Assembly (NCBI GenBank): GCA_036278835.1
Contig: DASUKH010000133.1
Span: 1-64,000 of the forward strand
Source: DATARH01 sp036278835
Lineage (GTDB): Bacteria > Pseudomonadota > Alphaproteobacteria > ATCC43930 > CGMCC-115725
Direction of reading: 5' to 3'
DNA: 64,000 nucleotides
Part shown: one piece after another, positions 38,096 to 45,483 of the stretch
How the letters are laid out: each line of letters begins with the position of its first letter
Position numbering within the stretch: position 1 is the stretch's first letter
Notes under the pieces: model-generated
Told to the model about the DNA's origin: nothing
Databases searched by the model: none
The model's input: the letters and a program-made list of their open reading frames with translations, nothing else
Program-made: the position numbers and the translations under genes

Positions 38096-38875
38096 TCAAC
38101 CGGCGCGGCGCAATGGCGCGCTGCCGCCGCCGCCCGGCGCAGCCGGTCGATCGGCCAGTCCGGCAGAAACAGATACATGACCCGTCGCATCGGCGACCTC
38201 TATTTCCCACACGTCCGGCCGGCCGCCGCGCACCCGCAGCAACTCGACCCGCCAGCGCGGCCGGCCGAGTCCGAGGCCGAGGCCCCATCCAAGTCGCAGG
38301 GGCGCCGAGGGCAGCGCGCCGATCCGCCAGCGGGTGACGGCGGCGCCGGGGCGCGCCCGCTCGGCCGATGCCTCGGCGGCCGAGCGCCAGCGGCGCAGCA
38401 CCAGGAGGGTGATGCCGGAGCGCTCGGCGGCGAGCTGCAGCCGGCGCCCGGCCACCATCGAGAGCCGCCCGATTTCGCCGACCGCCGCGGCGAGGCCCGG
38501 CATGCGCAGCCCCTCTTCGAGCGCCCACAGCACCTCCTCGTCGCGCGACGCGGCGACCAGCACGAGGCGGGCCGGGTCGAGCCCGTGCGCGGCGAGGCCC
38601 GGACCGTACAAATCCGGCCGCTTCTGGCACCACAGCACCGGCCCACCCCCCAGCCGCGCCAAAATCCCGGCGATAAACCCGCAAGCAACGGCGCCGTCCT
38701 CCTCGTCGCCGCCAACCCCGAGGAATTCGTGCAGCGCCCCGAGCGCGAGGCCACGGCCGGGCAGCGCGGCGTCGATCGCGGCGACACCGAATGGCAGCAC
38801 GCCGTGCCGGACCGGCCGCTCCAGCCGGGCGATCCGGTCGCGCAACGCGTCGAGGGTGGCGGCGCGGGAGGACAT
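38096..38875 (-). CDS. imuA: ImuA (RecA-like mutasome protein)
   Basis: A 259-residue protein of the ImuA/SulA-like family encoded first in the SOS mutagenesis cassette. It contains a RecA-fold core with GVAAIDAALPGRGLALGALHEFLG, a VLWCQKRPDLYGPGLAAHG segment and the conserved LVLVAASRDEEVLWALEEGLR. The family is thought to bind RecA and recruit ImuB. The C-terminus overlaps imuB. A LexA-like site lies 28 bases upstream of the start at 38875. Confidence 0.88.
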   Translation of the reverse strand: MSSRAATLDALRDRIARLERPVRHGVLPFGVAAIDAALPGRGLALGALHEFLGVGGDEEDGAVACGFIAGILARLGGGPVLWCQKRPDLYGPGLAAHGLDPARLVLVAASRDEEVLWALEEGLRMPGLAAAVGEIGRLSMVAGRRLQLAAERSGITLLVLRRWRSAAEASAERARPGAAVTRWRIGALPSAPLRLGWGLGLGLGRPRWRVELLRVRGGRPDVWEIEVADATGHVSVSAGLADRPAAPGGGGSAPLRRAG

Positions 38876-38903
38876 GTCGTCGAAACACCGTCCAATCGAT
38901 AAT

Positions 38904-38918
38904 GTTTCCTTTTTGTTC
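38904..38918 (-). promoter_or_regulatory. LexA (SOS) box-like site upstream of imuA
   Basis: The sequence GTTT-N7-GTTC (minus strand GAAC-N7-AAAC) differs by one base from the alphaproteobacterial LexA site GTTC-N7-GTTC. It sits 28-43 bases before imuA, as expected for a DNA-damage-induced cassette. The match is short, so the call leans on gene context. Confidence 0.55.
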
Positions 38919-38985
38919 TTTTTTCCCGGCCTGTCAATCCCGTCCGAATCGGTGATTGCCGCCGGCTTTTGCGGTAGGATGCCGC

Positions 38986-39684
38986 ATGCAGAACGATCCG
39001 CACCCCGCCCGCTCCGCGAGCGAGACCGATGCGGCGGAGACCACCGCCCGCATCCTCATCGAAACCGACTCGGTGCTGTTCCGGCCCGAGGACCCCTTCA
39101 CCTTCACCTCGGGCCTGCGCTCGCCGGTCTATATCGATTGCCGACGGCTGATCTCGTTCCCGCGGGCGCGACGCAAGCTGATGGACCTCGCCGCGGCGCT
39201 GATCGAGCGGCACACCGGGTTCGAGTCGCTCGACGCGATCGCCGGCGGCGAGACCGCCGGCATCCCTTTCGCCGCCTGGATCGCCGACCGGCTGCTGTTG
39301 CCGATGCTCTATGTCAGGAAGCAGCCGAAGGGGTTCGGGCGCAACGCCCAGATCGAGGGCGAATTGAAGGACGGCGCGCGCGTCCTCCTCGTCGAGGACC
39401 TCGCCAGCGAGGGCACCTCGAAGCTCAATTTCGTCCGCGCGATCCGCCAGGCCGGCGGCCATATCGACCATTCCTTCGTAATCTTCAATTACGGCATCTT
39501 CCCGCAGATCGAGACGAGCCTCGCCGCCGAGGGAATCGCCTTGCTGGCGTTGGCGAACTGGTGGGACGTCGCGCAGACTGCCGAGCGGCTCGGCCGCTTC
39601 GCGCCCGGCCAGTACGATGCGATCGAGAGTTTCCTAAAAGACCCCAACGCCTGGTCGCGGGAGCGCAGCGGCGGGCGGCGGTAG
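38986..39684 (+). CDS. pyrE: Orotate phosphoribosyltransferase
   Basis: A 232-residue enzyme joining orotate to PRPP in UMP synthesis. It shows FTFTSGLRSPVYIDCRRL at the orotate site, GGETAGIPFAAWIA and the PRPP-binding VLLVEDLASEGTSK. The ATG at 38986 has TAGGA about eight bases upstream; an earlier in-frame start at 38956 would add ten residues. It converges with the threonine ammonia-lyase gene. Confidence 0.95.
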   Translation: MQNDPHPARSASETDAAETTARILIETDSVLFRPEDPFTFTSGLRSPVYIDCRRLISFPRARRKLMDLAAALIERHTGFESLDAIAGGETAGIPFAAWIADRLLLPMLYVRKQPKGFGRNAQIEGELKDGARVLLVEDLASEGTSKLNFVRAIRQAGGHIDHSFVIFNYGIFPQIETSLAAEGIALLALANWWDVAQTAERLGRFAPGQYDAIESFLKDPNAWSRERSGGRR

Positions 39685-39691
39685 CGCCGAC

Positions 39692-40942
39692 CTATTTCCC
39701 GTTGTTTTCGCCGGACTCGCCGGCCGATAACAGCCGGGTCGGGTAGCCGGCGGCGACGAGGGCGTCGATGATCGTATCGACGTGGCGCCGGTTCTGCGTC
39801 TCGACCACCAGGTCGAGTTCGGCCCGGCGCGCCGCGCTGTCGTGAAACAGCCGCTGATGGTGCACCTCGACGATGTTGCCGCCGAGGCCGCCGATCACCC
39901 CGGCGACCCGCGACAACACTCCCGGCAGGTCCGGCAGTTCGGAGCGCAGCCGCACCAGCCTGCCGCCGCGCACCAGCCCGCGCATCAACAGCGAGGCGAG
40001 GAGCCGCGCGTCGATGTTGCCGCCGGTCAGCACGATCCCGACCTTCCGGCCGCGAAACCGCTCCGGCTCGGCGAGCAGCGCCGCCACCCCGGCGGCGCCG
40101 GCGCCCTCGACGACGAGCTTCTGGCGCTCGATCAAGAGCTCGACCGCGGACTCCAACTGACGTTCGCTGACGAGATGCACCAGCCCGACCAGCTCGGCGA
40201 CGATGCGGCGGGTCAGGAGGCCCGGCTCCTTGACGGCAATGCCCTCGGCCAGGGTCGTCCCCTCGGTCGGCAGGTCGGGGTCGATACCGCGCAATACCCG
40301 GTACATCGACGGGTAGAGCGCCGCCTCGACGCCGACGATGTCGATGTCGGGCGACAAGGACTTGGCCGCTACCGCGATCCCGGAAATCAACCCGCCGCCG
40401 CCGACCGGCACGATCAGCGCATCGAGCGCCGGCTGCTGCTCGTAGAGTTCGAGCGCGATCGTCCCCTGCCCGGCGATGACCTCCGGGTCGTCATAGGGGT
40501 GCACGATGGTAAATCCGCGCTCGCGGGCCAGCGCTTCGGACGCCTCACGGGCGTCGGTCAGCCCCTCGCCCTTCAGCAAGACCCTGGCGCCGAGCGCTTC
40601 GGTGCGGTCGATCTTGGTGAACGGGGTGCCGCCCGGCATCACGATCGTCGCGGGGATGCCGAGGCGGCGGGCGTGGTAGGCGACGCCCTGGGCGTGGTTG
40701 CCGGCCGACATCGCGATGACCCCGGCGCGGCGCTCCGCTTCGGTCAGGCTCAACAGCTTGTTGAGCGCGCCGCGCTCTTTGAACGAGCCGGTCGGGTGCA
40801 CCGTCTCGAGCTTTAGCCACACCTCGCACCCGGCCATCTCGGACAGCGCCGCCGCGCGCACCAGCGGCGAGCGGGAGATCGACCCGGCGATCGCCTTTTC
40901 GGCGCGGCGGATATCGGCGATCGTCACGGGCAGGTCGGTCAT
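39692..40942 (-). CDS. ilvA: Threonine ammonia-lyase with ACT domain
   Basis: A 416-residue PLP enzyme deaminating threonine to 2-oxobutyrate for isoleucine synthesis or threonine catabolism. The PLP lysine is in HPTGSFKERGA, the phosphate loop is VGGGGLISG, and a C-terminal ACT domain (residues about 325-405, LPGVLSRVAGVIGGLGGNIVEVHH) suggests allosteric control. Length matches the roughly 400-residue single-ACT class, not the long E. coli IlvA. The ATG overlaps the stop of the penicillin-acylase gene as ATGA. Confidence 0.93.
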   Translation of the reverse strand: MTDLPVTIADIRRAEKAIAGSISRSPLVRAAALSEMAGCEVWLKLETVHPTGSFKERGALNKLLSLTEAERRAGVIAMSAGNHAQGVAYHARRLGIPATIVMPGGTPFTKIDRTEALGARVLLKGEGLTDAREASEALARERGFTIVHPYDDPEVIAGQGTIALELYEQQPALDALIVPVGGGGLISGIAVAAKSLSPDIDIVGVEAALYPSMYRVLRGIDPDLPTEGTTLAEGIAVKEPGLLTRRIVAELVGLVHLVSERQLESAVELLIERQKLVVEGAGAAGVAALLAEPERFRGRKVGIVLTGGNIDARLLASLLMRGLVRGGRLVRLRSELPDLPGVLSRVAGVIGGLGGNIVEVHHQRLFHDSAARRAELDLVVETQNRRHVDTIIDALVAAGYPTRLLSAGESGENNGK

Positions 40943-43368
40943 CGGGCGGGTTCCAGGGTCAGGGTCGCGACCGCGAGGGCGCGGCCGGGGGTGAGATAGT
41001 CGAATTTTTGCCAGCGTCCGACGAGGTCGGCGAAATGTGGCGACAACGGGTTTCCCGATTGGCCGGGCACGGTGATCATGCGTGATTCGGCCGGGGCGGC
41101 AAGATCGCTGATGATGCGCAGCCCGGCGCCGAATGTCTGATCGAACGGGTGCGCGTCGTCATGGATCGTCGTGGCGCCGCGATTGACCGTGTCGAAGCCG
41201 CCGCCGGCCGGCACCCTTATGTCAAACCAGTCGCGCAATACCGGGATGCGGCTCAGCACCGGGTTGGCGAAAATGGCATGGTGGGCGCGCCGCCATTGCC
41301 ACTGCGCGATATCGGAGCCGTAGGCTTTTTGCAATTCGGCAAGCGCCGCGTCGAGCGAATGGCGGAGCAGCGCGTCGCAGGCTGAGGCCCCCACCCTGCC
41401 CTCCCCCGCTTGCGGGGGAGAGTTCACTTGTTTTCCCTCCCCCGCAAGCGGGGGAGGGCCAGGGTGGGGGTGCCGGCACCATTCCGGGTGGCCGCTCAGC
41501 ACCGCCGCGACGACCTGCGGGCGCAGGTCCCAATAACCCGAAGCCGCCGCTCCTAGCCGGCCGAAGAAGAGATCGTGCGCGAAGGCACGCAGCCAGGCGA
41601 TGAACAGGAGCGGCTCGACCCGGTCCCCGTCCATATGGAAGCCCCAATGCCGCAGCCGCTCGATGGCGGCGCGCTCGAAATCGTTGCCGGGAGCGATGCG
41701 GGTCATCAGCGGCACCAGCCGGCGCGCCGCCAGCGACACGGTATCGGCCTGGATCGCGGCGCTGGCGGCCGGCGACTGCCGCGGCGTCGCGGCGAGCCGC
41801 GCCAGGATGCGCTCGGCGCGGTTCGGCAGGTCCCAGTCGCGCGACAGGAAATAGGGATAGCTTTCGGGCACGATCTTGTTGTTGGCGCTGACGAAATGGC
41901 CGCTCGGCGGGTTTGTCGCCTGGGGCAGGTCATCGAACGGGATGAACCCCGTCCAGTCGTATTCGCCGGTCCACCCCGGCACCGGAAGCCAGGCGGTGCC
42001 GTTCTTGCGGATCGGCACCCGCGCCGCCGCGATGAACCCGATGGTGCCGCTCGTATCGGCGAAGACGGCGTTCTGCTGCGGCCCGACAAAGCCGCGCATC
42101 GCCTTGCGGAACCCCTCCCAGTCGGTTGCGCGGTCGATCTCCCACAGTGCTTCGGCGGTGCGGTCGTCGGGGGCGAGAAACGGCGCAGCGAGCGCCAGCA
42201 CATAGCCCTTGTCGGCCGCGCCCGGCCCCAGCGCATCGGACAATACCGGCCCATGCCGGGTGCTGCGCACGGTCAGCCGCACCGGGGCGGCGCCGCGCAC
42301 CTTGATGGTCTCGGTGCGGGTCTCGAACGGCGCGCTGCCGGTCGGGGTCAGGTAGCGGCCGGGATCGGCGGGGTCGATCTTCTCGACAAACAAATCCTCG
42401 ACATCGCCGCCCGTCGTCGTAAAGCCCCAGGCGATCCTGTCGTTGTGGCCGATGACGACGAGCGGCACGCCGGGGGCGGTGGCGCCGGCGATCTCGCGCT
42501 GCGGCGTCTTCAGCCGGACGAGATACCACACCCCCGGCGCCGAAAACCCGAGATGCGGGTCGTTGGCGAGCAGCGGCTTGCCGCTCTCGCTGTGCGCGCC
42601 GTCCACCACCCAGTTGTTGGAGGCGTAGATCGGGCCGAGCACAGACAGCGGCGGCAGTTCGGCATGCAGCCGATCGAGCGGCAGAAGGCGATAGAGGCGG
42701 GCCAGATCGGCCAGGGTGGTCGGCGCCCCCTTCGGGTAGCCGGGATAGAGGAAATGCAATTCGTCGGCAGACAGGGTTCGGGCGAGGCGGGCGCGTTCCA
42801 ACTCGCTGCGGTAATTGCCGGCGAGTTCGAGGTCCATCAATTTGCCCCAGACGAGGCTGTCGGCCGGGCGCCATTTCTCGGGCGTGAAGCGCAGCAGCAG
42901 GAATTCGAGGGGCAGCGCACCGTGGCGCGTTGCGAGAAAAGCGTTCACCCCGGCGGCATAGGCCTCAAGACCGCGCCGCACCGGCGCCGAGAGATACGGG
43001 ATTTCGGCTTCGGCGGCGCGGTAAAGGCCGAGCACCCGCATCTGCCGGTCGATCGGCAGGGCCTTTTGCCCGAATATTTCGGAGAGCCGGCCGGCGCCGT
43101 AGCGCCGCATCAATTCCATCTGGAACAGCCGGTCCTGGGCATGCGCGAAGCCGAGCCCGAACATCGCGTCCGCATCGTCGGCGGCGGTGATCAGCGGCAC
43201 CCCGTCAGCGTCGCGCGCGATCGTCAACGGCGCCTTTAGCCCGGTGACGACGATCCGCCCGTCCACCTGCGGCAACGACGAGCGCAGATAGAGATACAAG
43301 CCGCCGGCTGCCGCCAGCAGCAGAACCGGAACCAAGACCGCAGCCCCAATCAGAACCCGTCGGATCAC
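40939..43368 (-). CDS. Penicillin acylase family (Ntn-hydrolase) protein
   Basis: An approximately 809-residue amidase of the penicillin/acyl-homoserine-lactone acylase family. Residues 1-30 contain a membrane anchor or signal (IRRVLIGAAVLVPVLLLAAAGG), so it is exported. The alpha chain has FGLGFAHAQDRLFQMELMRRYG. The autocatalytic nucleophile is Ser250 in YASNNWVVDG, followed by PLLANDPHLG. I favour the GTG at 43368; a GTG at 43404 would take its first residues from a palindromic repeat. Another repeat is inserted in frame near the C-terminus. Substrate unknown. Confidence 0.88.
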   Translation of the reverse strand: MIRRVLIGAAVLVPVLLLAAAGGLYLYLRSSLPQVDGRIVVTGLKAPLTIARDADGVPLITAADDADAMFGLGFAHAQDRLFQMELMRRYGAGRLSEIFGQKALPIDRQMRVLGLYRAAEAEIPYLSAPVRRGLEAYAAGVNAFLATRHGALPLEFLLLRFTPEKWRPADSLVWGKLMDLELAGNYRSELERARLARTLSADELHFLYPGYPKGAPTTLADLARLYRLLPLDRLHAELPPLSVLGPIYASNNWVVDGAHSESGKPLLANDPHLGFSAPGVWYLVRLKTPQREIAGATAPGVPLVVIGHNDRIAWGFTTTGGDVEDLFVEKIDPADPGRYLTPTGSAPFETRTETIKVRGAAPVRLTVRSTRHGPVLSDALGPGAADKGYVLALAAPFLAPDDRTAEALWEIDRATDWEGFRKAMRGFVGPQQNAVFADTSGTIGFIAAARVPIRKNGTAWLPVPGWTGEYDWTGFIPFDDLPQATNPPSGHFVSANNKIVPESYPYFLSRDWDLPNRAERILARLAATPRQSPAASAAIQADTVSLAARRLVPLMTRIAPGNDFERAAIERLRHWGFHMDGDRVEPLLFIAWLRAFAHDLFFGRLGAAASGYWDLRPQVVAAVLSGHPEWCRHPHPGPPPLAGEGKQVNSPPQAGEGRVGASACDALLRHSLDAALAELQKAYGSDIAQWQWRRAHHAIFANPVLSRIPVLRDWFDIRVPAGGGFDTVNRGATTIHDDAHPFDQTFGAGLRIISDLAAPAESRMITVPGQSGNPLSPHFADLVGRWQKFDYLTPGRALAVATLTLEPAR
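41389..41471. repeat. Palindromic repeat inside the penicillin-acylase gene
   Basis: CCCCACCCTG and CAGGGTGGGG bound two copies of a CTCCCCCGC-TT/AA-GCGGGGGAG palindrome. It reads in frame as a proline/glycine-rich insert (HPHPGPPPLAGEGKQVNSPP), a segment absent from ordinary members of the family. Confidence 0.8.
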
Positions 43369-43379
43369 CTGGGCACCGC

Positions 43380-43458
43380 TGTCCCGGCGAAAGCCAGGAC
43401 CCACTCTTCAACGCCGAGGCGAGCGCATCGGTAGACCCCGGCTTTCGCCGGGGATGCG
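43380..43458. repeat. Palindromic repeat upstream of the penicillin-acylase gene
   Basis: TCCCGGCGAAAGCCAGGAC and CCCCGGCTTTCGCCGGGGATG are inverted arms around about 35 bases, between the CoA-transferase and penicillin-acylase genes. It resembles the repeat at 3917. Confidence 0.75.
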
Positions 43459-43490
43459 GGCAAAAACGGTGCCTCGGGCAAGGTGCGGAA

Positions 43491-44642
43491 CTACAGCCCC
43501 AGTTCGCGCAGGATGCGCTCGCGGTCGGCGTCGAGGTCTGGCGCGGGCGCGCGGGTCGGCGGGTCGGGGAAGGCAGACAGCTTCATCGGGTTGCCGGACA
43601 GGCGCAGCTTCCCGGTGACCGGGTCGTCCACCTCGACCAGCATGTTGCGGGCGGCGACCTGCGGGTGCGCGGTGGCCTGCGCGACATTGTTGACCGGCCC
43701 GCACGGGATGCCGGCTTTTTCGAGGACAGCGATCCAGTGCTCGGTGGTGCCGTTATGCAACACCGCATCGATCTCGGCCTTCAGCGCCGGCTGGTGCTGG
43801 TTGCGCAGTGCGTTGGTTTTGAACAGCGGGTTTTGCGCGAGGTCGGGCCGGCGCAATGCCTCGGTAAGTTTGACGAAGAGACCGTCATTGCCGGCGGCGA
43901 TGATGATGTGGCCGTCCTGGGTCGGAAACGCCTCGAACGGCGTGATCGACGGGTGGCGCGCGCCCATCGGGCCGGGTATCTCGCCGGTCGTCGTATAGCG
44001 CATGACCGCGTTTTCGAGGAGCGCAAGCTGGCAGTCGAACAGCGCAACATCGACCTTGGTGGCCTCGCCGGTGCGCTCGCGGTGCAACAGCGCGGCATTG
44101 AGCGCGATCGCGGTGTAAAGCCCGCCGGAAAGGTCGCCGACCGAGGCGCCGACCCGCACCAAGGGACCGTCGGGGATGCCGGTGATGCTCATGATGCCGC
44201 CCAGCCCCTGCACGACCATGTCGTAGGAGGGGTAGTGCGAATAAGGGCCGGTATGGCCGAACCCCGAGGCCGCGGCATAGACGAGGCGAGGATACCGCGC
44301 GTGCAGCGCATCCCAGCCGTAGCCGAGCTTTTCCATCGTGCCGGGCCGGAAGTTCTCGACCAGCGCATCGCCCTTATCAAGCAGGCGCTCGAAGATGTCG
44401 CGGTCGGCCGGCGCCTTCAGGTCGAGGACGATCGACTCCTTGCCGCGGTTGACGCTCGCGAAATAGGTCGATTTGCCGCCCTTGAAGGGGCCGTAATGGC
44501 GCGCGTCGTCGCCGGTCTTCGGCGCTTCGACCTTGATGACCCGCGCCCCCAGCTCGGCCATCAACAGCGTGCAATAGGGCCCCGCCAGGATGCGGGACAA
44601 ATCGATGATCGTGATGCCGGCGAGCGGCCCGGCCTGTGGCAT
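43491..44642 (-). CDS. CaiB/BaiF family CoA-transferase
   Basis: A 383-residue class III CoA-transferase, moving CoA between carboxylic acids through an aspartyl-CoA intermediate. It shows the N-terminal LAGITIIDLSRILAGPYCT, GARVIKVEAP, ALVENFRPG and the likely nucleophile Asp in VGASVGDLSGG. The C-terminal IPCGPVNNVAQ is also conserved in the family. The acid substrate cannot be inferred; the neighbours give no pathway. Confidence 0.92.
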   Translation of the reverse strand: MPQAGPLAGITIIDLSRILAGPYCTLLMAELGARVIKVEAPKTGDDARHYGPFKGGKSTYFASVNRGKESIVLDLKAPADRDIFERLLDKGDALVENFRPGTMEKLGYGWDALHARYPRLVYAAASGFGHTGPYSHYPSYDMVVQGLGGIMSITGIPDGPLVRVGASVGDLSGGLYTAIALNAALLHRERTGEATKVDVALFDCQLALLENAVMRYTTTGEIPGPMGARHPSITPFEAFPTQDGHIIIAAGNDGLFVKLTEALRRPDLAQNPLFKTNALRNQHQPALKAEIDAVLHNGTTEHWIAVLEKAGIPCGPVNNVAQATAHPQVAARNMLVEVDDPVTGKLRLSGNPMKLSAFPDPPTRAPAPDLDADRERILRELGL

Positions 44643-44786
44643 GGCGTCTGATCCTTTCGTGTCCGTCGGTCAATAGCGCAAGCCGGGGCGGCACCGCAAT
44701 CGACCCGCGCCGGCGCCGCCCTTTCCCTGCCGGAGCGGTTATGGGAATGTGGCGGCATTACGCAGGGGAGCGGACCCGAGGCATCG

Positions 44787-45467
44787 ATGGGGCGGGAGAG
44801 CCGTATTGAACCGCCGGCCATGGCCGACATCCGGCGGCTGATTTCGGGGATAAAGAAGCTGCGCCGCGAGGCTCAGACCCTGCGGCTGCGGTGCTGGCAG
44901 GGCGAAGATCGCATTGCCGAACTCGAAGCGGCCTTGCGCGAGGCGGAAGCGGCCCGGCAGGGGTCGCTCGATCGTCTGCGGGAGCTGGAGGGGGAGATCG
45001 CGGCGCTGCGCTGCTTCGCCGGCGGCTCGCCATTGGCGTGCGGCTTTCGGCCGGGCGAGGGCGCGATACTTGCCGGGGGTGCGGTGCGGCGAGCGAAAGC
45101 CGCGCCGAGCGGGACGATGATCTTTGGCCCGTATATCCGACTATCGCCGGGTCGATATGTCGTCACGCTGAGGGCCCGCCTCTACGAGCCGGCGGCCGCC
45201 GGCGCATCCTTCACCGTCGATGCGGTTTATGGCTGCGGGCAACGCGTTATCGCGGTGCGGCATTTCCGGGCCTGGCCGCTATTGCCCGCCCGGACCTGCC
45301 GGTTGGCGTTCAGGACGACCGAAGAGATTAACGATTTCGAGACCCGCGTCTGGGCCCGCGCCGGTACGCCGCTCGAAATCTCCCGCATCGCGCTGCACCC
45401 GATCGGCGCCGCCACGGCTTTTTCGACGCTCGGCGCGCCGGCCGCGCCGGCCGATGCGATGGCCTGA
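44787..45467 (+). CDS. Coiled-coil plus beta-domain protein, surface-glycan locus
   Basis: A 226-residue protein of unknown function. Residues about 10-75 form a charged coiled coil (KKLRREAQTLRLRCWQGEDR, LREAEAARQGSLDRLRELEG). The C-terminal 140 residues look like a beta-sandwich (IFGPYIRLSPGRYVVTLRA, DFETRVWARAGTPLEISRI), a pattern seen next to glycosyltransferase domains in bacterial polysaccharide proteins. GAGG lies six bases before the ATG at 44787. It ends 16 bp before the methyltransferase-glycosyltransferase fusion, so the two probably work together. Confidence 0.75.
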   Translation: MGRESRIEPPAMADIRRLISGIKKLRREAQTLRLRCWQGEDRIAELEAALREAEAARQGSLDRLRELEGEIAALRCFAGGSPLACGFRPGEGAILAGGAVRRAKAAPSGTMIFGPYIRLSPGRYVVTLRARLYEPAAAGASFTVDAVYGCGQRVIAVRHFRAWPLLPARTCRLAFRTTEEINDFETRVWARAGTPLEISRIALHPIGAATAFSTLGAPAAPADAMA

Positions 45468-45483
45468 CCGGCATTGGACATCC

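Larger units (their letters stand above)
36509..38190 (-). pseudogene. imuB: ImuB (Y-family polymerase-like), frame broken by a palindromic insertion
   Basis: ImuB is a catalytically inactive Y-family polymerase relative that bridges ImuA, DnaE2 and the beta clamp. The first part (from MRRVMYLFLPDWPIDRLRR) reads to about 37095. The C-terminal part (IDRLGTRLGSMALSRIELRQSHIPERA to WFLHGLFA) continues in another frame. Between them a 41-bp segment with a palindrome is flanked by direct repeats ATCGC; deleting it restores one continuous reading frame. A second repeat at 36829-36923 is in frame. The gene overlaps imuA by 95 bp and dnaE2 by four. Confidence 0.82.
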
